Source: Liminaster sp045576355
GTDB taxonomy: Bacteria; Bacteroidota; Bacteroidia; Bacteroidales; UBA3663
NCBI GenBank assembly: GCA_045576355.1
Contig: JAZNGG010000043.1
Location: 1 to 64,000, forward strand
Reading direction: 5' to 3'
DNA length: 64,000 bases
A program made the position numbers and the translations under genes. Under the pieces are notes generated by a model. It did no database searches. It saw only the letters and a program-made list of their open reading frames with translations, and was not told the origin of the DNA. Each line of letters starts with the position of its first letter. The stretch's first letter is position 1. Below are positions 33,779 to 42,225 of this stretch, one piece after another.

Positions 33779-34975
33779 TTATTTGATAACTCTCTTTTTA
33801 GACATATCTGTGACTGCTACGTTATTCTTGTCTTTTGCTGTAGCTTTTTTCAGATTGGGCGGAAGTGTCTTTTCGGGGAGTTTATCGATCCGATCCTGTA
33901 ATGCCTTGAAGTAGATTTCTCTCCCTTGCACTTGCGAATATCTGTCGATGAGGAGTAGCGACGGAAGTCTGTCGATCTTCCAGGCGGTGATGGCGGGATG
34001 GTTCCATCCATCGGGGAGAAAAACGTGTTGTCCGGGTATTTCCTTGACAGTCTTCAGCCACGCAGCACTATCCGAGGCTTGCATGCAGAAGGTGATGATC
34101 TCCAGTCTCTTTACTTTCTTTTTCTTTTGGGCAAAATCCTTTTCATATTTATAGAGCCCGTATTTCTGCGCCAAGGTGTCGAGTGAGCGTAGTCTTTGGA
34201 CAGACTCCGGATTATACTCTGCCCAGAAATAGAGGATTCGAGAATCGGGTTTTTGCGTATTGACCGCTAAAACGGATGTGTCCCGTGAGGCAAAAGTAAA
34301 AGACTTCAGTCGGATGGTTTTGTTGTGCAGGAGACTTTCGTTGTCCATCTGTCGATTAAGTTCATCCATATACCACAGGGGTTTCACCTCTGTGGAGAGA
34401 TGGCCGAGACAACGGCGGATGAAGAGCGAATCCTCGATGTGTGGGATTTGCCGATAGATCAGTAATGCACTTCTGAAAGAGTGTTTGTGACTGCGGCAGA
34501 GTGAGTCTAAGATGGGTTGCTGTTGCTCCTGCGGCAGAGTGTCTAACAGCATGCTCTGCTCTTGTAACCAATAGTTGAGTGTGTCTGAGGGCGAAAATGT
34601 CATCTTGCCCTCAGCGTCGATTTTTAATTCGCTTTTTTGATCTCCCTGGGCATAGAGTATATATATCTTGTCAGACGGGGTTACGATCGTGATTTTATTG
34701 ACGTCAGGAGTTTTTCCACTCAATGTGAACTTCCCCTCTTCCATCTTGATGTGATCTACCTGAAGTGTGCGATGATTGTCTGTATAAACGACAATTTCAC
34801 CCTCCGGCTTTTCGCCCAGATATGTTCCGTCTATTTGATAGGGTTTCTCCATGAGGCTCACCTCTTTTGTCTTTTTTTCAGCACGACTATCTCCATCACA
34901 AGCAGTCATAAAGAGACATATCGGAAAAAACAAAAGGGTAAAGTAGAGAAAATATAAAGATGATCTTGCAGACAT
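33779..34975 (-). CDS. DUF4369/thioredoxin-fold lipoprotein lacking the CXXC motif
   Basis: 398 residues. The signal ends FPICLFMTACDGD, with the lipobox Cys near residue 26. A DUF4369-like domain (~45-140: YQIDGTYLGEKPEGEIVVYTDNHRTL) precedes a helical linker and a C-terminal thioredoxin-like fold (~245-365). Where TlpA-like proteins have WASWCGPC this one reads WAEYNPES, so both catalytic Cys are absent. The cis-Pro region (KIDRLPSLLLIDRYS) is kept. It cannot act as a dithiol reductase in the usual way and may be a structural or binding protein. Upstream of yifB and divergent from the ABC-F gene. Confidence 0.8.
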   Translation of the reverse strand: MSARSSLYFLYFTLLFFPICLFMTACDGDSRAEKKTKEVSLMEKPYQIDGTYLGEKPEGEIVVYTDNHRTLQVDHIKMEEGKFTLSGKTPDVNKITIVTPSDKIYILYAQGDQKSELKIDAEGKMTFSPSDTLNYWLQEQSMLLDTLPQEQQQPILDSLCRSHKHSFRSALLIYRQIPHIEDSLFIRRCLGHLSTEVKPLWYMDELNRQMDNESLLHNKTIRLKSFTFASRDTSVLAVNTQKPDSRILYFWAEYNPESVQRLRSLDTLAQKYGLYKYEKDFAQKKKKVKRLEIITFCMQASDSAAWLKTVKEIPGQHVFLPDGWNHPAITAWKIDRLPSLLLIDRYSQVQGREIYFKALQDRIDKLPEKTLPPNLKKATAKDKNNVAVTDMSKKRVIK

Positions 34976-35045
34976 AAAGCATTAGTTTATTGCAGCGAAG
35001 GTACGATGTTTGAGGGATTTAAGCAAATATTTGGCAGATTTTCAC

Positions 35046-35053
35046 TATCTTTG
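35046..35053 (+). promoter_or_regulatory. Putative -7 box of the ABC-F gene
   Basis: TATCTTTG matches the consensus; no TTTG is seen at the usual -33 spacing. The leader would be about 40 nt. Confidence 0.45.
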
Positions 35054-35095
35054 CAGCCTTGAAATAAAGACAATCACATATTTTATCGCTTATAT

Positions 35096-36736
35096 ATGGT
35101 TTCTATAGACGGATTAACAGTCGAATTTGGTGGGACAACCCTCTTTAAGGATGTCTCATTTGTGATCAACCCTAAAGACCGCATTGCCCTTATGGGTAAA
35201 AACGGTGCAGGCAAGTCCACATTGCTGAAGATCTTGGCCGGTGTGCGTCAAGCCACGCGAGGCACAGTCTCTGCACCTAAAGACTGCACGATCTGTTATT
35301 TGCCTCAGCACCTGATGACAGAGGATCACAGGACGGTCTTTGAGGAGACCTCCCAGGCCTTTGCTCACCTGAAAGAGATGGAGGCAGAGATTGAAGCGAT
35401 GAATAATGAGCTGGCCACGCGCACAGACTATGAGAGTGATAGTTATTTGGCTCTGATCGACAAAGTGGCGGCAGCAAGTGAAAAGTTTTACTCGATCGAC
35501 ATGACCCACTTCGAGGAGGATGTGGAGAAGGCATTGTTGGGTTTGGGATTTAAGCGCGAGGATTTTCATCGTCCGACATCTGAGTTCAGTGGCGGATGGC
35601 GCATGCGCATTGAGTTAGCTAAACTCCTGCTTAAGAGTCCGGATGTCTTGTTGCTCGATGAGCCGACCAATCATCTGGACATTGAGTCTATCGGGTGGCT
35701 GGAGGAATTCATTACCAACAGTCCTATGGCTGTCGTGCTGATCAGCCATGACCGAAAGTTTGTGGATACGATCACCACACGCACGATCGAGGTGACTTTG
35801 GGCAGGATCTATGACTATAAAGCCAAATACAGCCATTATTTGGAGTTGCGTAAAGAGCGTCGCGAACAGCAGCAGAAGCAGTATGATGAGCAGCAGAAGC
35901 AGATCGCTGATGCTAAAGAGTTTATCGAGCGATTTAAAGGGACTTACTCCAAGACTTTTCAGGTGCAGAGTAAGGTTAAATGGCTTGAGAAGTTGGATAT
36001 CATTGAGGTCGATGAGGAGGATACATCAGCTTTGCGCCTGAAGTTCCCACCCTCTCCGCGCAGCGGCAGTTATCCGATCATTGCCGATGGTGTCGGTAAG
36101 GCTTTTGGCGATCATCGTGTTTTTGCCAATGCGACTTTTACCATCGAGCGTGGTGACAAGGTGGCGTTTGTCGGCAAGAATGGTGAAGGAAAGTCCACGA
36201 TGGTTCGCGCCATCATGAGAGAGCTGGAGCATGAGGGAACATTGACCCTCGGTCACAATGTGCAGATCGGTTATTTTGCTCAAAACAGCGCATCTCTTTT
36301 AGATGAGAATCTGACGGTCTATCAGACCATCGATGATATTGCCGTGGGCGATGTCCGCCTCAAAATCCGCGATCTGCTGGGGGCATTTATGTTCGGCGGT
36401 GAGGATAATCAGAAAAAAGTTAAGGTGCTTTCGGGCGGTGAGCGTGTCCGTCTCTGTATGGTCAAACTGCTCCTTGAGCCGATCAACCTTCTCATCCTCG
36501 ATGAACCGACCAACCATCTCGATATGAAGACCAAAGACATCTTGAAACAGGCACTCAGAGACTTTGACGGCACGTTGATCGTAGTGAGTCATGACCGCGA
36601 CTTCCTGGATGGATTGGTCAGCAAGGTGTATGAGTTTGGAGGAGGTAAGGTGCGCGAACATCTTTGCGGTATCTACGAGTTTCTCGATAAGAAGAAGATG
36701 GAGAACCTCCAGGAACTGGAGCGCAGCAAGAGGTGA
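35096..36736 (+). CDS. ABC-F family ATPase (YbiT/YkpA-like)
   Basis: 546 residues with two ABC domains and no membrane segment. First domain: GKNGAGKSTLLKIL, signature FSGGWRMRIELAKLL, LLLDEPTNHLD. Second domain: GKNGEGKSTMVRAI, signature LSGGERVRLCMVKLL, LILDEPTNHLD. Between them is the basic helical P-site tRNA interaction motif linker (~240-310: LRKERREQQQKQYDEQQKQ...FQVQSKVKWLEKL). ABC-F proteins bind the ribosomal E site and modulate translation or antibiotic sensitivity; this subfamily is housekeeping rather than clearly resistance-type. It ends 5 bp before a dispersed GCTTCGCC repeat. Confidence 0.94.
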   Translation: MVSIDGLTVEFGGTTLFKDVSFVINPKDRIALMGKNGAGKSTLLKILAGVRQATRGTVSAPKDCTICYLPQHLMTEDHRTVFEETSQAFAHLKEMEAEIEAMNNELATRTDYESDSYLALIDKVAAASEKFYSIDMTHFEEDVEKALLGLGFKREDFHRPTSEFSGGWRMRIELAKLLLKSPDVLLLDEPTNHLDIESIGWLEEFITNSPMAVVLISHDRKFVDTITTRTIEVTLGRIYDYKAKYSHYLELRKERREQQQKQYDEQQKQIADAKEFIERFKGTYSKTFQVQSKVKWLEKLDIIEVDEEDTSALRLKFPPSPRSGSYPIIADGVGKAFGDHRVFANATFTIERGDKVAFVGKNGEGKSTMVRAIMRELEHEGTLTLGHNVQIGYFAQNSASLLDENLTVYQTIDDIAVGDVRLKIRDLLGAFMFGGEDNQKKVKVLSGGERVRLCMVKLLLEPINLLILDEPTNHLDMKTKDILKQALRDFDGTLIVVSHDRDFLDGLVSKVYEFGGGKVREHLCGIYEFLDKKKMENLQELERSKR

Positions 36737-36740
36737 TTTA

Positions 36741-36798
36741 GAGCTTCGCCCGCTATGGCTGATGGCGATGGCTATTGGCTTTTTAATGGCGATGGCTG
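36741..36798 (+). repeat. GCTTCGCC/GATGGC dispersed repeat, copy 2
   Basis: GAGCTTCGCCCGCTATGGCT is followed by GATGGCGATGGC and ATGGCGATGGCTGCGC. It begins just after the ABC-F stop codon. Confidence 0.75.
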
Positions 36799-36838
36799 CG
36801 CTTAAATACAAATCTGATGACCGATTGGGGATTAAAAT

Positions 36839-36874
36839 AAAAAAGAGATCAACGATATCGTCGGTCTCTTTTTT
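36839..36874. terminator. Bidirectional terminator between the ABC-F and membrane protein genes
   Basis: AAAAAAGAGATC pairs with GGTCTCTTTTTT around a 12-nt loop, giving a T6 run on both strands. It serves the two convergent genes. Confidence 0.82.
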
Positions 36875-36907
36875 ATTAGTTTATCCTTAAATATAGAAAA
36901 ACAAAGT

Positions 36908-37654
36908 TTATCGTTCACTCTGATTATAAGTCTGTGTTTTGCCGGTGTCTTCACCCTTAACGTAGCTCTGTGTCATGTCGGCGCCTTCGCTCAGTGCGTA
37001 ATATGCCACACCGGAGGTAAACATTGTCAATGCAGCAGTGAAATATACACCGATGCAGCATGCCATAAGTCCTAAAATAATAAAGAGGATGTTGATGAAA
37101 GTCAAACCTAAAAGATTCCAGAAGTTACCTTTAGTAATGTTCCAGCTATATGAAAATGCTTCTCCCAGGCCGGATTCGGGGTGTGCGATCAGATGTGTAC
37201 CGACAAACGAAAGACGGATAGCCAAATAGATGCCGGGAATGACGCACAGAATTGCACCTATACATGTGATGATGCCGACTATGGTTTGTGCTAAAAAGTA
37301 GAAGGCATAGGTCTTTACAGACATTTTAAAGGAGGAGAGGGAAGGTGTATCTTGTGTGCCTCGGATGAGTTGCAAGATCATATTGAGAATACCAGCCATC
37401 AGAAGGGTGGAAATTATGTTGGAAAGAATGCTCATCGGGCTAAATCCACTCATGGCTTGCAATTGTTGTAAGGCAACTTGGTCATTTTTAGCGATGGCAT
37501 CCATGTAGGCTTGCCAGGGGAATCCTGCCATAGAAAAAGCCGAAGTGATACAGCCAATGACGAAAATAAAGAGGGCAATGATTAAGCCATGTTTTTTGGT
37601 GAGTTCCCATGCCCGATCGATGGTTTGGGAGACACTGAGTTCGTAGTGTAACAT
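36908..37654 (-). CDS. Polytopic membrane protein, DUF975-like, function unknown
   Basis: 248 residues with about six membrane segments (near 22-42, 80-100, 118-145, 150-165, 185-205 and 205-225). The opening LSVSQTIDRAWELTKKHG and the late motif GEAFSYSWNITKGNFWNLLGLTFI are shared by DUF975-like membrane proteins that sit in clusters with DUF2752/TM2 proteins in Bacteroidetes. The C-terminal tail is polar (KGEDTGKTQTYNQSER). The next gene in the same direction, DUF2752, lies 67 bp upstream. Function unknown. Confidence 0.75.
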   Translation of the reverse strand: MLHYELSVSQTIDRAWELTKKHGLIIALFIFVIGCITSAFSMAGFPWQAYMDAIAKNDQVALQQLQAMSGFSPMSILSNIISTLLMAGILNMILQLIRGTQDTPSLSSFKMSVKTYAFYFLAQTIVGIITCIGAILCVIPGIYLAIRLSFVGTHLIAHPESGLGEAFSYSWNITKGNFWNLLGLTFINILFIILGLMACCIGVYFTAALTMFTSGVAYYALSEGADMTQSYVKGEDTGKTQTYNQSER

Positions 37655-37721
37655 AGTGTTGTTGTTTATTGGTTAATAATATTTTTGTAGTTATCGTGAG
37701 AAAGAGTTGTGTCTGAATGTG

Positions 37722-38114
37722 TCAGATCAGATTTCTGACGATCCCCCACACTAAAAGCAATGAAATTACTGTTAAGATGGTTCGGTCTTTGCAACACAGA
37801 TGATAAAGTCGGCTATTGCGGAGAGGTCGAAACAGAGGAGAGATCAGGATCACGATGAGATATGGCAGGGAGATCCAAAGAGCCGGATTATAATGCCATG
37901 CAGCCATCAGATGACCATGCAGAGCCTCATGGATGGCACGTTGAGAGCCGCAAAGGGGACATTGCCATCCGGTGAGCTGGAAAAGCGGACACTTCACCGG
38001 CCATGCTTCGCTTGTCGGAGCACCGAAATATAGGAGAGCTATGCCTGCAAGGAGCACTATGGAGCTTGTTATGACGACGCTGCGAGACATCGGATGTTTG
38101 TCTAAAACTTGCAA
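37722..38114 (-). CDS. DUF2752 membrane protein
   Basis: 130 residues. Three hydrophobic segments surround the family motif CPLFQLTGWQCPLCGSQRAIHEALHGHLMAAWHYNPALW, in which CPxCG, the Arg and the NP pair are the conserved positions. A later Met (MSRSVVITSS, residue 9) could also be the start. Function unknown; it lies between a DUF805 gene and a DUF975-like gene on the same strand. Confidence 0.85.
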   Translation of the reverse strand: MQVLDKHPMSRSVVITSSIVLLAGIALLYFGAPTSEAWPVKCPLFQLTGWQCPLCGSQRAIHEALHGHLMAAWHYNPALWISLPYLIVILISPLFRPLRNSRLYHLCCKDRTILTVISLLLVWGIVRNLI

Positions 38115-38162
38115 TGAGATATTAATCAGTTGGAGATTTCTCCCAGAAAACTTAAAAATGAA

Positions 38163-38200
38163 ATCGAAGTCTCCCCTTTTATGGTTTGGAAGACTTCGAT
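38163..38200 (-). terminator. Putative terminator after the DUF805 gene
   Basis: ATCGAAGTCT / AGACTTCGAT is a perfect 10-bp stem around an 18-base loop, followed on the minus strand by the T-rich TTCATTTTT. It lies 19 bp beyond the DUF805 stop codon. Confidence 0.6.
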
Positions 38201-38218
38201 AATGTCATAATTATATGG

Positions 38219-38539
38219 TTATGCTTTTGGATTCGGACCATAAGCGTTATCGCCTGGCTGGCTGTCTTGGCAACCCCAAACGATGAGCAAAATTTGTCCA
38301 ATAATAGGGATCAAGACCAAAAGATAAAACCATCCACTTTTTCCAGTGTCATGAAGACGGCGCACCCAAACCGCAATGGTCGGGATGATGGCTACCACTG
38401 CCCAAATCCAGTTCAAAAAAGGAATGATGCCTAAAATAACAGAGAACAAAATCCAAAACCAAAGTTCTTTACGACGGGCACGGCCTGTGAATGTTGCATA
38501 CTTGCTGAAACAAGTTTTAATAGCTGTTCCAAAATTCAT
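38219..38539 (-). CDS. DUF805 membrane protein
   Basis: 106 residues. Family features are the N-terminal YATFTGRARRKELWFWILF and RRLHDTGKSGWFYLLVLIPIIGQILLIVW, with three membrane helices and a polar end DSQPGDNAYGPNP. Function unknown. A consensus promoter lies at 38611-38641. Confidence 0.92.
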   Translation of the reverse strand: MNFGTAIKTCFSKYATFTGRARRKELWFWILFSVILGIIPFLNWIWAVVAIIPTIAVWVRRLHDTGKSGWFYLLVLIPIIGQILLIVWGCQDSQPGDNAYGPNPKA

Positions 38540-38610
38540 AGTAGTAATATTTAATAATTAGTTACAAAAAAGGTTGATGTGTTGATAATTCTTGATTATT
38601 CTTGATGTTG

Positions 38611-38641
38611 CAAATATAGCGAAAACTATTTCTATCACAAA
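38611..38641 (-). promoter_or_regulatory. Consensus promoter of the DUF805 gene
   Basis: On the minus strand TTTG (38638-38641) is followed after 19 bp by TATATTTG (38611-38618), an exact TTTG-N19-TAnnTTTG match. Confidence 0.8.
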
Positions 38642-38798
38642 TTTATTTTAATATTTTGCATCGATTATGTCTAAAAAACTATAAAAATGAAGACTTGGCA
38701 ATCGTGTTTTTGATGAAATATATTTATAATTGTGGCACAAAAGGGATGAACTATAATTATTAACGTCCCACATTTGTATTTTTTTTGATAAGTTTATA

Positions 38799-38806
38799 TA
38801 TCTTTG
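38799..38806 (+). promoter_or_regulatory. -7 box of the DUF3332 gene
   Basis: TATCTTTG, with a TTTG at 38773-38776 spaced 22 bp upstream. Leader about 50 nt. Confidence 0.55.
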
Positions 38807-38859
38807 TCACGACCATATCGGTCTGAAGAAAACCTAATAACTAAATATAATATTGGATT

Positions 38860-39411
38860 ATGAAAAAGTGTTCTGTACTTGTTGCCACAGTCCTGGCATG
38901 TATGACTTTATTGCCTTCATGTATGGTTGGGTCGTTTTCAGCATTGAATTGGTGTTTTAATTTCAATACCAATCTTACGCCCAATAAGTATATCAATGCG
39001 GTGGTGGGAGCGATTCTCTCGCCCTTTGAGTTTATGATCGGAGGATTTTTGGATGCGATAATCTTCAATACCGTAGAGTTCTGGTCCGGTTCTAATCCGA
39101 TGGATGAATTGACCCGCATAGAGGGTGCCAACGGACATCATTACCTGATCTCACCGGATCAGTCCGGAGGTTATCTGATCACAGACGAAACCACCGGTCA
39201 GCAATTGGCTTTGCTTTTGGATCGTGAGACACGGACTTGGACCGCAGAGTTTGAGGGTGTCAGTCAGAAGGTTATTACCCTCTTGGATGAACGTAATGCT
39301 GTGATCTATAACCAGCAAGGCGATGCCATGAGCATCACTTTGGATGATGCCGGTCTGATGGCTTGTCAGCAGTGGTGTGCGATTGGGATGGAGCAAGTCG
39401 CTCTCAAATAA
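38860..39411 (+). CDS. DUF3332 lipoprotein
   Basis: 183 residues with a lipoprotein signal (VLACMTLLPSCMVG, Cys21). The conserved front GSFSALNWCFNFNTNLTPNKYINAVV, the hydrophobic stretch AILSPFEFMIGGFLDAIIFNTVEFWSG and a C-terminal soluble domain match DUF3332. Function unknown. Convergent with the serpin gene (31 bp between stops). Confidence 0.88.
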   Translation: MKKCSVLVATVLACMTLLPSCMVGSFSALNWCFNFNTNLTPNKYINAVVGAILSPFEFMIGGFLDAIIFNTVEFWSGSNPMDELTRIEGANGHHYLISPDQSGGYLITDETTGQQLALLLDRETRTWTAEFEGVSQKVITLLDERNAVIYNQQGDAMSITLDDAGLMACQQWCAIGMEQVALK

Positions 39412-39441
39412 AACCGAAGAGCTTCAGCTATCATAATTTTA

Positions 39442-40653
39442 CTAACGGGTGGGATTTTCTATCTTACCCATGAATAAAATGCTTTGGGTCGTCTTTTCTA
39501 CTATCATGTACACGAAAGGACGATCCAAAGTCATTTCTTTTACCAACGTAGGACGTGGAGCCATACTTTTGAGCATGGTGATGGCAGTCACGGCTGCCCC
39601 TTCGGCTCCATACTCATTGACTTCAAGAAAAGTTTTCTGGAGTACATTGCTCACCACCAGTGGAGATTTACTGATCTTGGAGAAGTCTGCTCTGCCGGAG
39701 ATGAAGGCATCGCGGATGCCCATTTCCATCAAAATCTTGTTGAGAGGAATCTTATATTCCATTTTAAATCTTGGCATAGTAAGTCTGACCTCCTGGCTTT
39801 TGAGAGATGATACGGCAGAAGCCCACTCTGTGCTGTTGAGTTGACGGAGCAGATCATCGGCAGACATGGAGGATGTCGGCAAATAAAAATACATGCTGTA
39901 TTGCTGCTTGCCACCGCTGCTGAAGGGGAGGTCGATCAGTTGTCCGTGCAGTGTCTCGGCATAGAGGTAAAATCCTTTATGGTGCATCATTGGGACCTCA
40001 TTAAGGGTCTTGCCATCGGAGAGGTGGAATGTGCCCGGCTCGGTCAATTCCTTTTCAAATTGTGTCATCCAGTTTCCCTTAAAATAGAGGGCATTGATCA
40101 GCAACATCTGTGTGGCAGGATCCAGCTGGGAGACGATGCTTTTGATTTTGTCGTGTGTGTGTTCGGCACACCAGTTATTGATGCGTGTTTCTGCCGTTTC
40201 ATTCATAGTGAGGCGGCTGATCATTGCGTCATAATATTTTTTATTGGTTTTGGTGAATGCCCGTTTCACCTTTTTCAGTTCTCTGTTGATCCAAATGGAG
40301 TTGGCCATTTCGACAGTAATGCTTTTGGCAGAAGTGAGCGTCTGTATGCGTTGTCTCTGACTCTTATTGATTTCATCGTTGGTCATTCCGCTCCATCCGA
40401 ACGTTTTTTGGATCTCTTTGTGTGTATTGTCGTCCGCTCCGTTGAGCAGCATCGCCATGGCAGTCTCTAAACTTAGAGGAGAGACACACACGTTTTCGCC
40501 CGGTGTCGTGAGGACGCATTTTTGCAGCAGCGGCCAGGCATAATCGCCCTGAGTGACTTGGGGTAATTTTTGACCATGGCAAAGTGTTGTTGTCCCGATG
40601 AGGGCAGATAGGAATATAAATATTCGGCGGAGTTTGTTGTTTGTAGTGTTCAT
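39442..40653 (-). CDS. Serpin family protease inhibitor
   Basis: 403 residues with an N-terminal export signal (RRIFIFLSALIGTTTLCHG). Serpin core: ENVCVSPLSLETAMAMLLNGADDNT, LINALYFKGNWMTQF, MTLDRPFVYMIVEKTTQSILFMGKI. The hinge before the reactive loop reads VNEYGAEGAAVTAITM, with small residues at the positions needed for loop insertion, so it is predicted to be inhibitory. The scissile region would be within MLKSMAPRP, but the exact P1 residue cannot be fixed. Gut Bacteroidales serpins may guard against host or competitor serine proteases, as inferred from the family. Confidence 0.93.
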   Translation of the reverse strand: MNTTNNKLRRIFIFLSALIGTTTLCHGQKLPQVTQGDYAWPLLQKCVLTTPGENVCVSPLSLETAMAMLLNGADDNTHKEIQKTFGWSGMTNDEINKSQRQRIQTLTSAKSITVEMANSIWINRELKKVKRAFTKTNKKYYDAMISRLTMNETAETRINNWCAEHTHDKIKSIVSQLDPATQMLLINALYFKGNWMTQFEKELTEPGTFHLSDGKTLNEVPMMHHKGFYLYAETLHGQLIDLPFSSGGKQQYSMYFYLPTSSMSADDLLRQLNSTEWASAVSSLKSQEVRLTMPRFKMEYKIPLNKILMEMGIRDAFISGRADFSKISKSPLVVSNVLQKTFLEVNEYGAEGAAVTAITMLKSMAPRPTLVKEMTLDRPFVYMIVEKTTQSILFMGKIENPTR

Positions 40654-40683
40654 ATTTGTTGGTTTAAGGGTTGAGGGGTTTAA

Positions 40684-40809
40684 GGGCTTCGCCTTGCTAT
40701 GGCTGATGGCGATGGCTTTTGGCTTTATAGCTTATGGAATGTAAAAGGCGATCAGACCGCCATCAGCCATCGCCATCGCCATTGCTATCAGCCATGGCGG
40801 GCGAAGCCC
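40684..40809. repeat. GCTTCGCC/GATGGC repeat, inverted pair (copies 3 and 4)
   Basis: The left copy GGGCTTCGCCTTGCTATGGC plus TGATGGCGATGGC faces the right copy, which ends CAGCCATGGCGGGCGAAGCC. If transcribed it would fold into a hairpin of about 125 nt. Confidence 0.8.
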
Positions 40810-40934
40810 ACGATATATGATTGATGTGCGACAAATGTAAGCAATAAAAACTTATTTTACGATAAATCACGACAAAAACTCCACTTTTATGCAAAAAGTA
40901 TGAGGCAAAGAGACCGTTGTTTGATGAAAAAAAC

Positions 40935-40942
40935 TATCTTTG
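40935..40942 (+). promoter_or_regulatory. Putative -7 box of pta-ackA
   Basis: TATCTTTG. It gives an unusually long leader (about 175 nt) before the pta ATG at 41121. No TTTG at canonical spacing. Confidence 0.45.
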
Positions 40943-41120
40943 TGCAGAAATAAGCGAAGTGCCCCTCCCTAAATTGAATAGGACTCCACTCTCCATGAAA
41001 CGGCTGAACACCATTCAAGTTCCGCGTTCGGCTTTCGCAAGTTATCAAGCATACAGACTAACCGAAATCAGAGAGAAACTCATAAATCATAACACAATAA
41101 TTATAAAAACTTTTAGTCCT

Positions 41121-42143
41121 ATGGATTTAATGACACAACTCGTGGCACGTGCGAAAGCCAATAAGCAGCGTATCGTGCTTGCAGAAGGCACCGAAGAGCG
41201 CACCATCAAAGCTGCAGATCGTATTTTGGCCGATGGTGTAGCCGACATCATTTTGATTGGTGACCGTGCAGAGATTGATGCACTCGTGGCTAAACATGGC
41301 TTGACAAACATCGAAAAAGCCACTATTATCGATCCGAAAAATAATCCGGAGAAAGAGAAGTATGCTACACTTCTTTATAACCTCCGCAAGAATAAGGGCA
41401 TGACTCCTGAGCAGGCATCCTCTTTGGCAGAGAATCCTCTTTATCTTGGAGCCTTGATCATCAAAAACGGAGAGGCTGATGGTGAAGTTGCCGGTGCTCA
41501 AAACACCACAGGAGACGTGCTTCGTCCCGCTTTGCAAATCATCAAGACTGCTCCCGGCATCAGTTGCGTATCGGGTGCTTTTATCATGATTTGCCCCAAT
41601 AAGAACTACGGCACTGACGGCGTAATGGTGTTTGCAGACTGTGCTGTAACTCCTAATCCCGATGCTGCTCAACTCGCTCAGATCGCAGTGTGTGCATCAC
41701 AGACTGCCAAAGACATCGCCGGCATCGAGCCGACAGTCGGCATGTTGAGCTTCTCTACCAAGGGTAGTGCCAAGCATGAGATGGTGGACAAAGTCGTTGA
41801 GGCTACACGTCTTGCCAAGCAGCTTGCACCGGATCTCAAGATCGACGGCGAGTTACAAGCCGATGCAGCTATCGTTCCTTCTGTCGGAGCAAGCAAGGCT
41901 CCCGGTAGCGAAGTGGCTGGACACTGCAACACTTTGGTCTTCCCGACTCTCGAGGTGGGCAACATCGCATATAAACTCGTACAACGTTTGGCAGGTGCAG
42001 CCGCATTGGGCCCCATCTTGCAGGGTATTGCCGCTCCGGTCAATGACTTGAGCCGCGGATGCTCCATCGACGATGTATATCAGGTGGTAGCCATCACTTG
42101 CAACCAGGCCATCGGTGCCAAAGAGCGTGCTGCTAAGGCTTAA
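41121..42143 (+). CDS. pta: Phosphate acetyltransferase
   Basis: 340 residues from the ATG at 41121 (MDLMTQLVARAKANKQRIVLAEGTEERTIKAADRIL). The frame is open upstream to 40917, but that part overlaps the promoter and shows no family similarity. It is the short Pta form without the N-terminal regulatory domains of E. coli Pta. Signature blocks are LGALIIKNGEADGEVAGAQNTTGDVLRPALQII, GIEPTVGMLSFSTKGSA and NTLVFPTLEVGNIAYKLVQRL. It converts acetyl-CoA plus phosphate to acetyl phosphate, feeding AckA (82 bp downstream) to make acetate and ATP. Confidence 0.97.
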   Translation: MDLMTQLVARAKANKQRIVLAEGTEERTIKAADRILADGVADIILIGDRAEIDALVAKHGLTNIEKATIIDPKNNPEKEKYATLLYNLRKNKGMTPEQASSLAENPLYLGALIIKNGEADGEVAGAQNTTGDVLRPALQIIKTAPGISCVSGAFIMICPNKNYGTDGVMVFADCAVTPNPDAAQLAQIAVCASQTAKDIAGIEPTVGMLSFSTKGSAKHEMVDKVVEATRLAKQLAPDLKIDGELQADAAIVPSVGASKAPGSEVAGHCNTLVFPTLEVGNIAYKLVQRLAGAAALGPILQGIAAPVNDLSRGCSIDDVYQVVAITCNQAIGAKERAAKA

Positions 42144-42225
42144 CACACTACATTTCTGATTAACCCATTCGCGGATGGGAGTGACACGTCCCCCATCCGG
42201 AAATATTATAAACAAAGAAACAATA

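Larger units (their letters stand above)
38540..38859. other. 320-bp divergent intergenic region with promoters for both sides
   Basis: No gene seen. It holds the DUF805 promoter (38611-38641, minus) and the -7 box TATCTTTG of the DUF3332 gene (38799-38806, plus); the remainder is AT-rich. Confidence 0.6.
40654..41120. other. Gene-free region between serpin and pta
   Basis: Holds a short TTTAAGGG run (40671-40686), the inverted GCTTCGCC pair (40684-40809), the pta -7 box (40935-40942) and a leader of about 175 nt. I see no gene. Confidence 0.6.
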
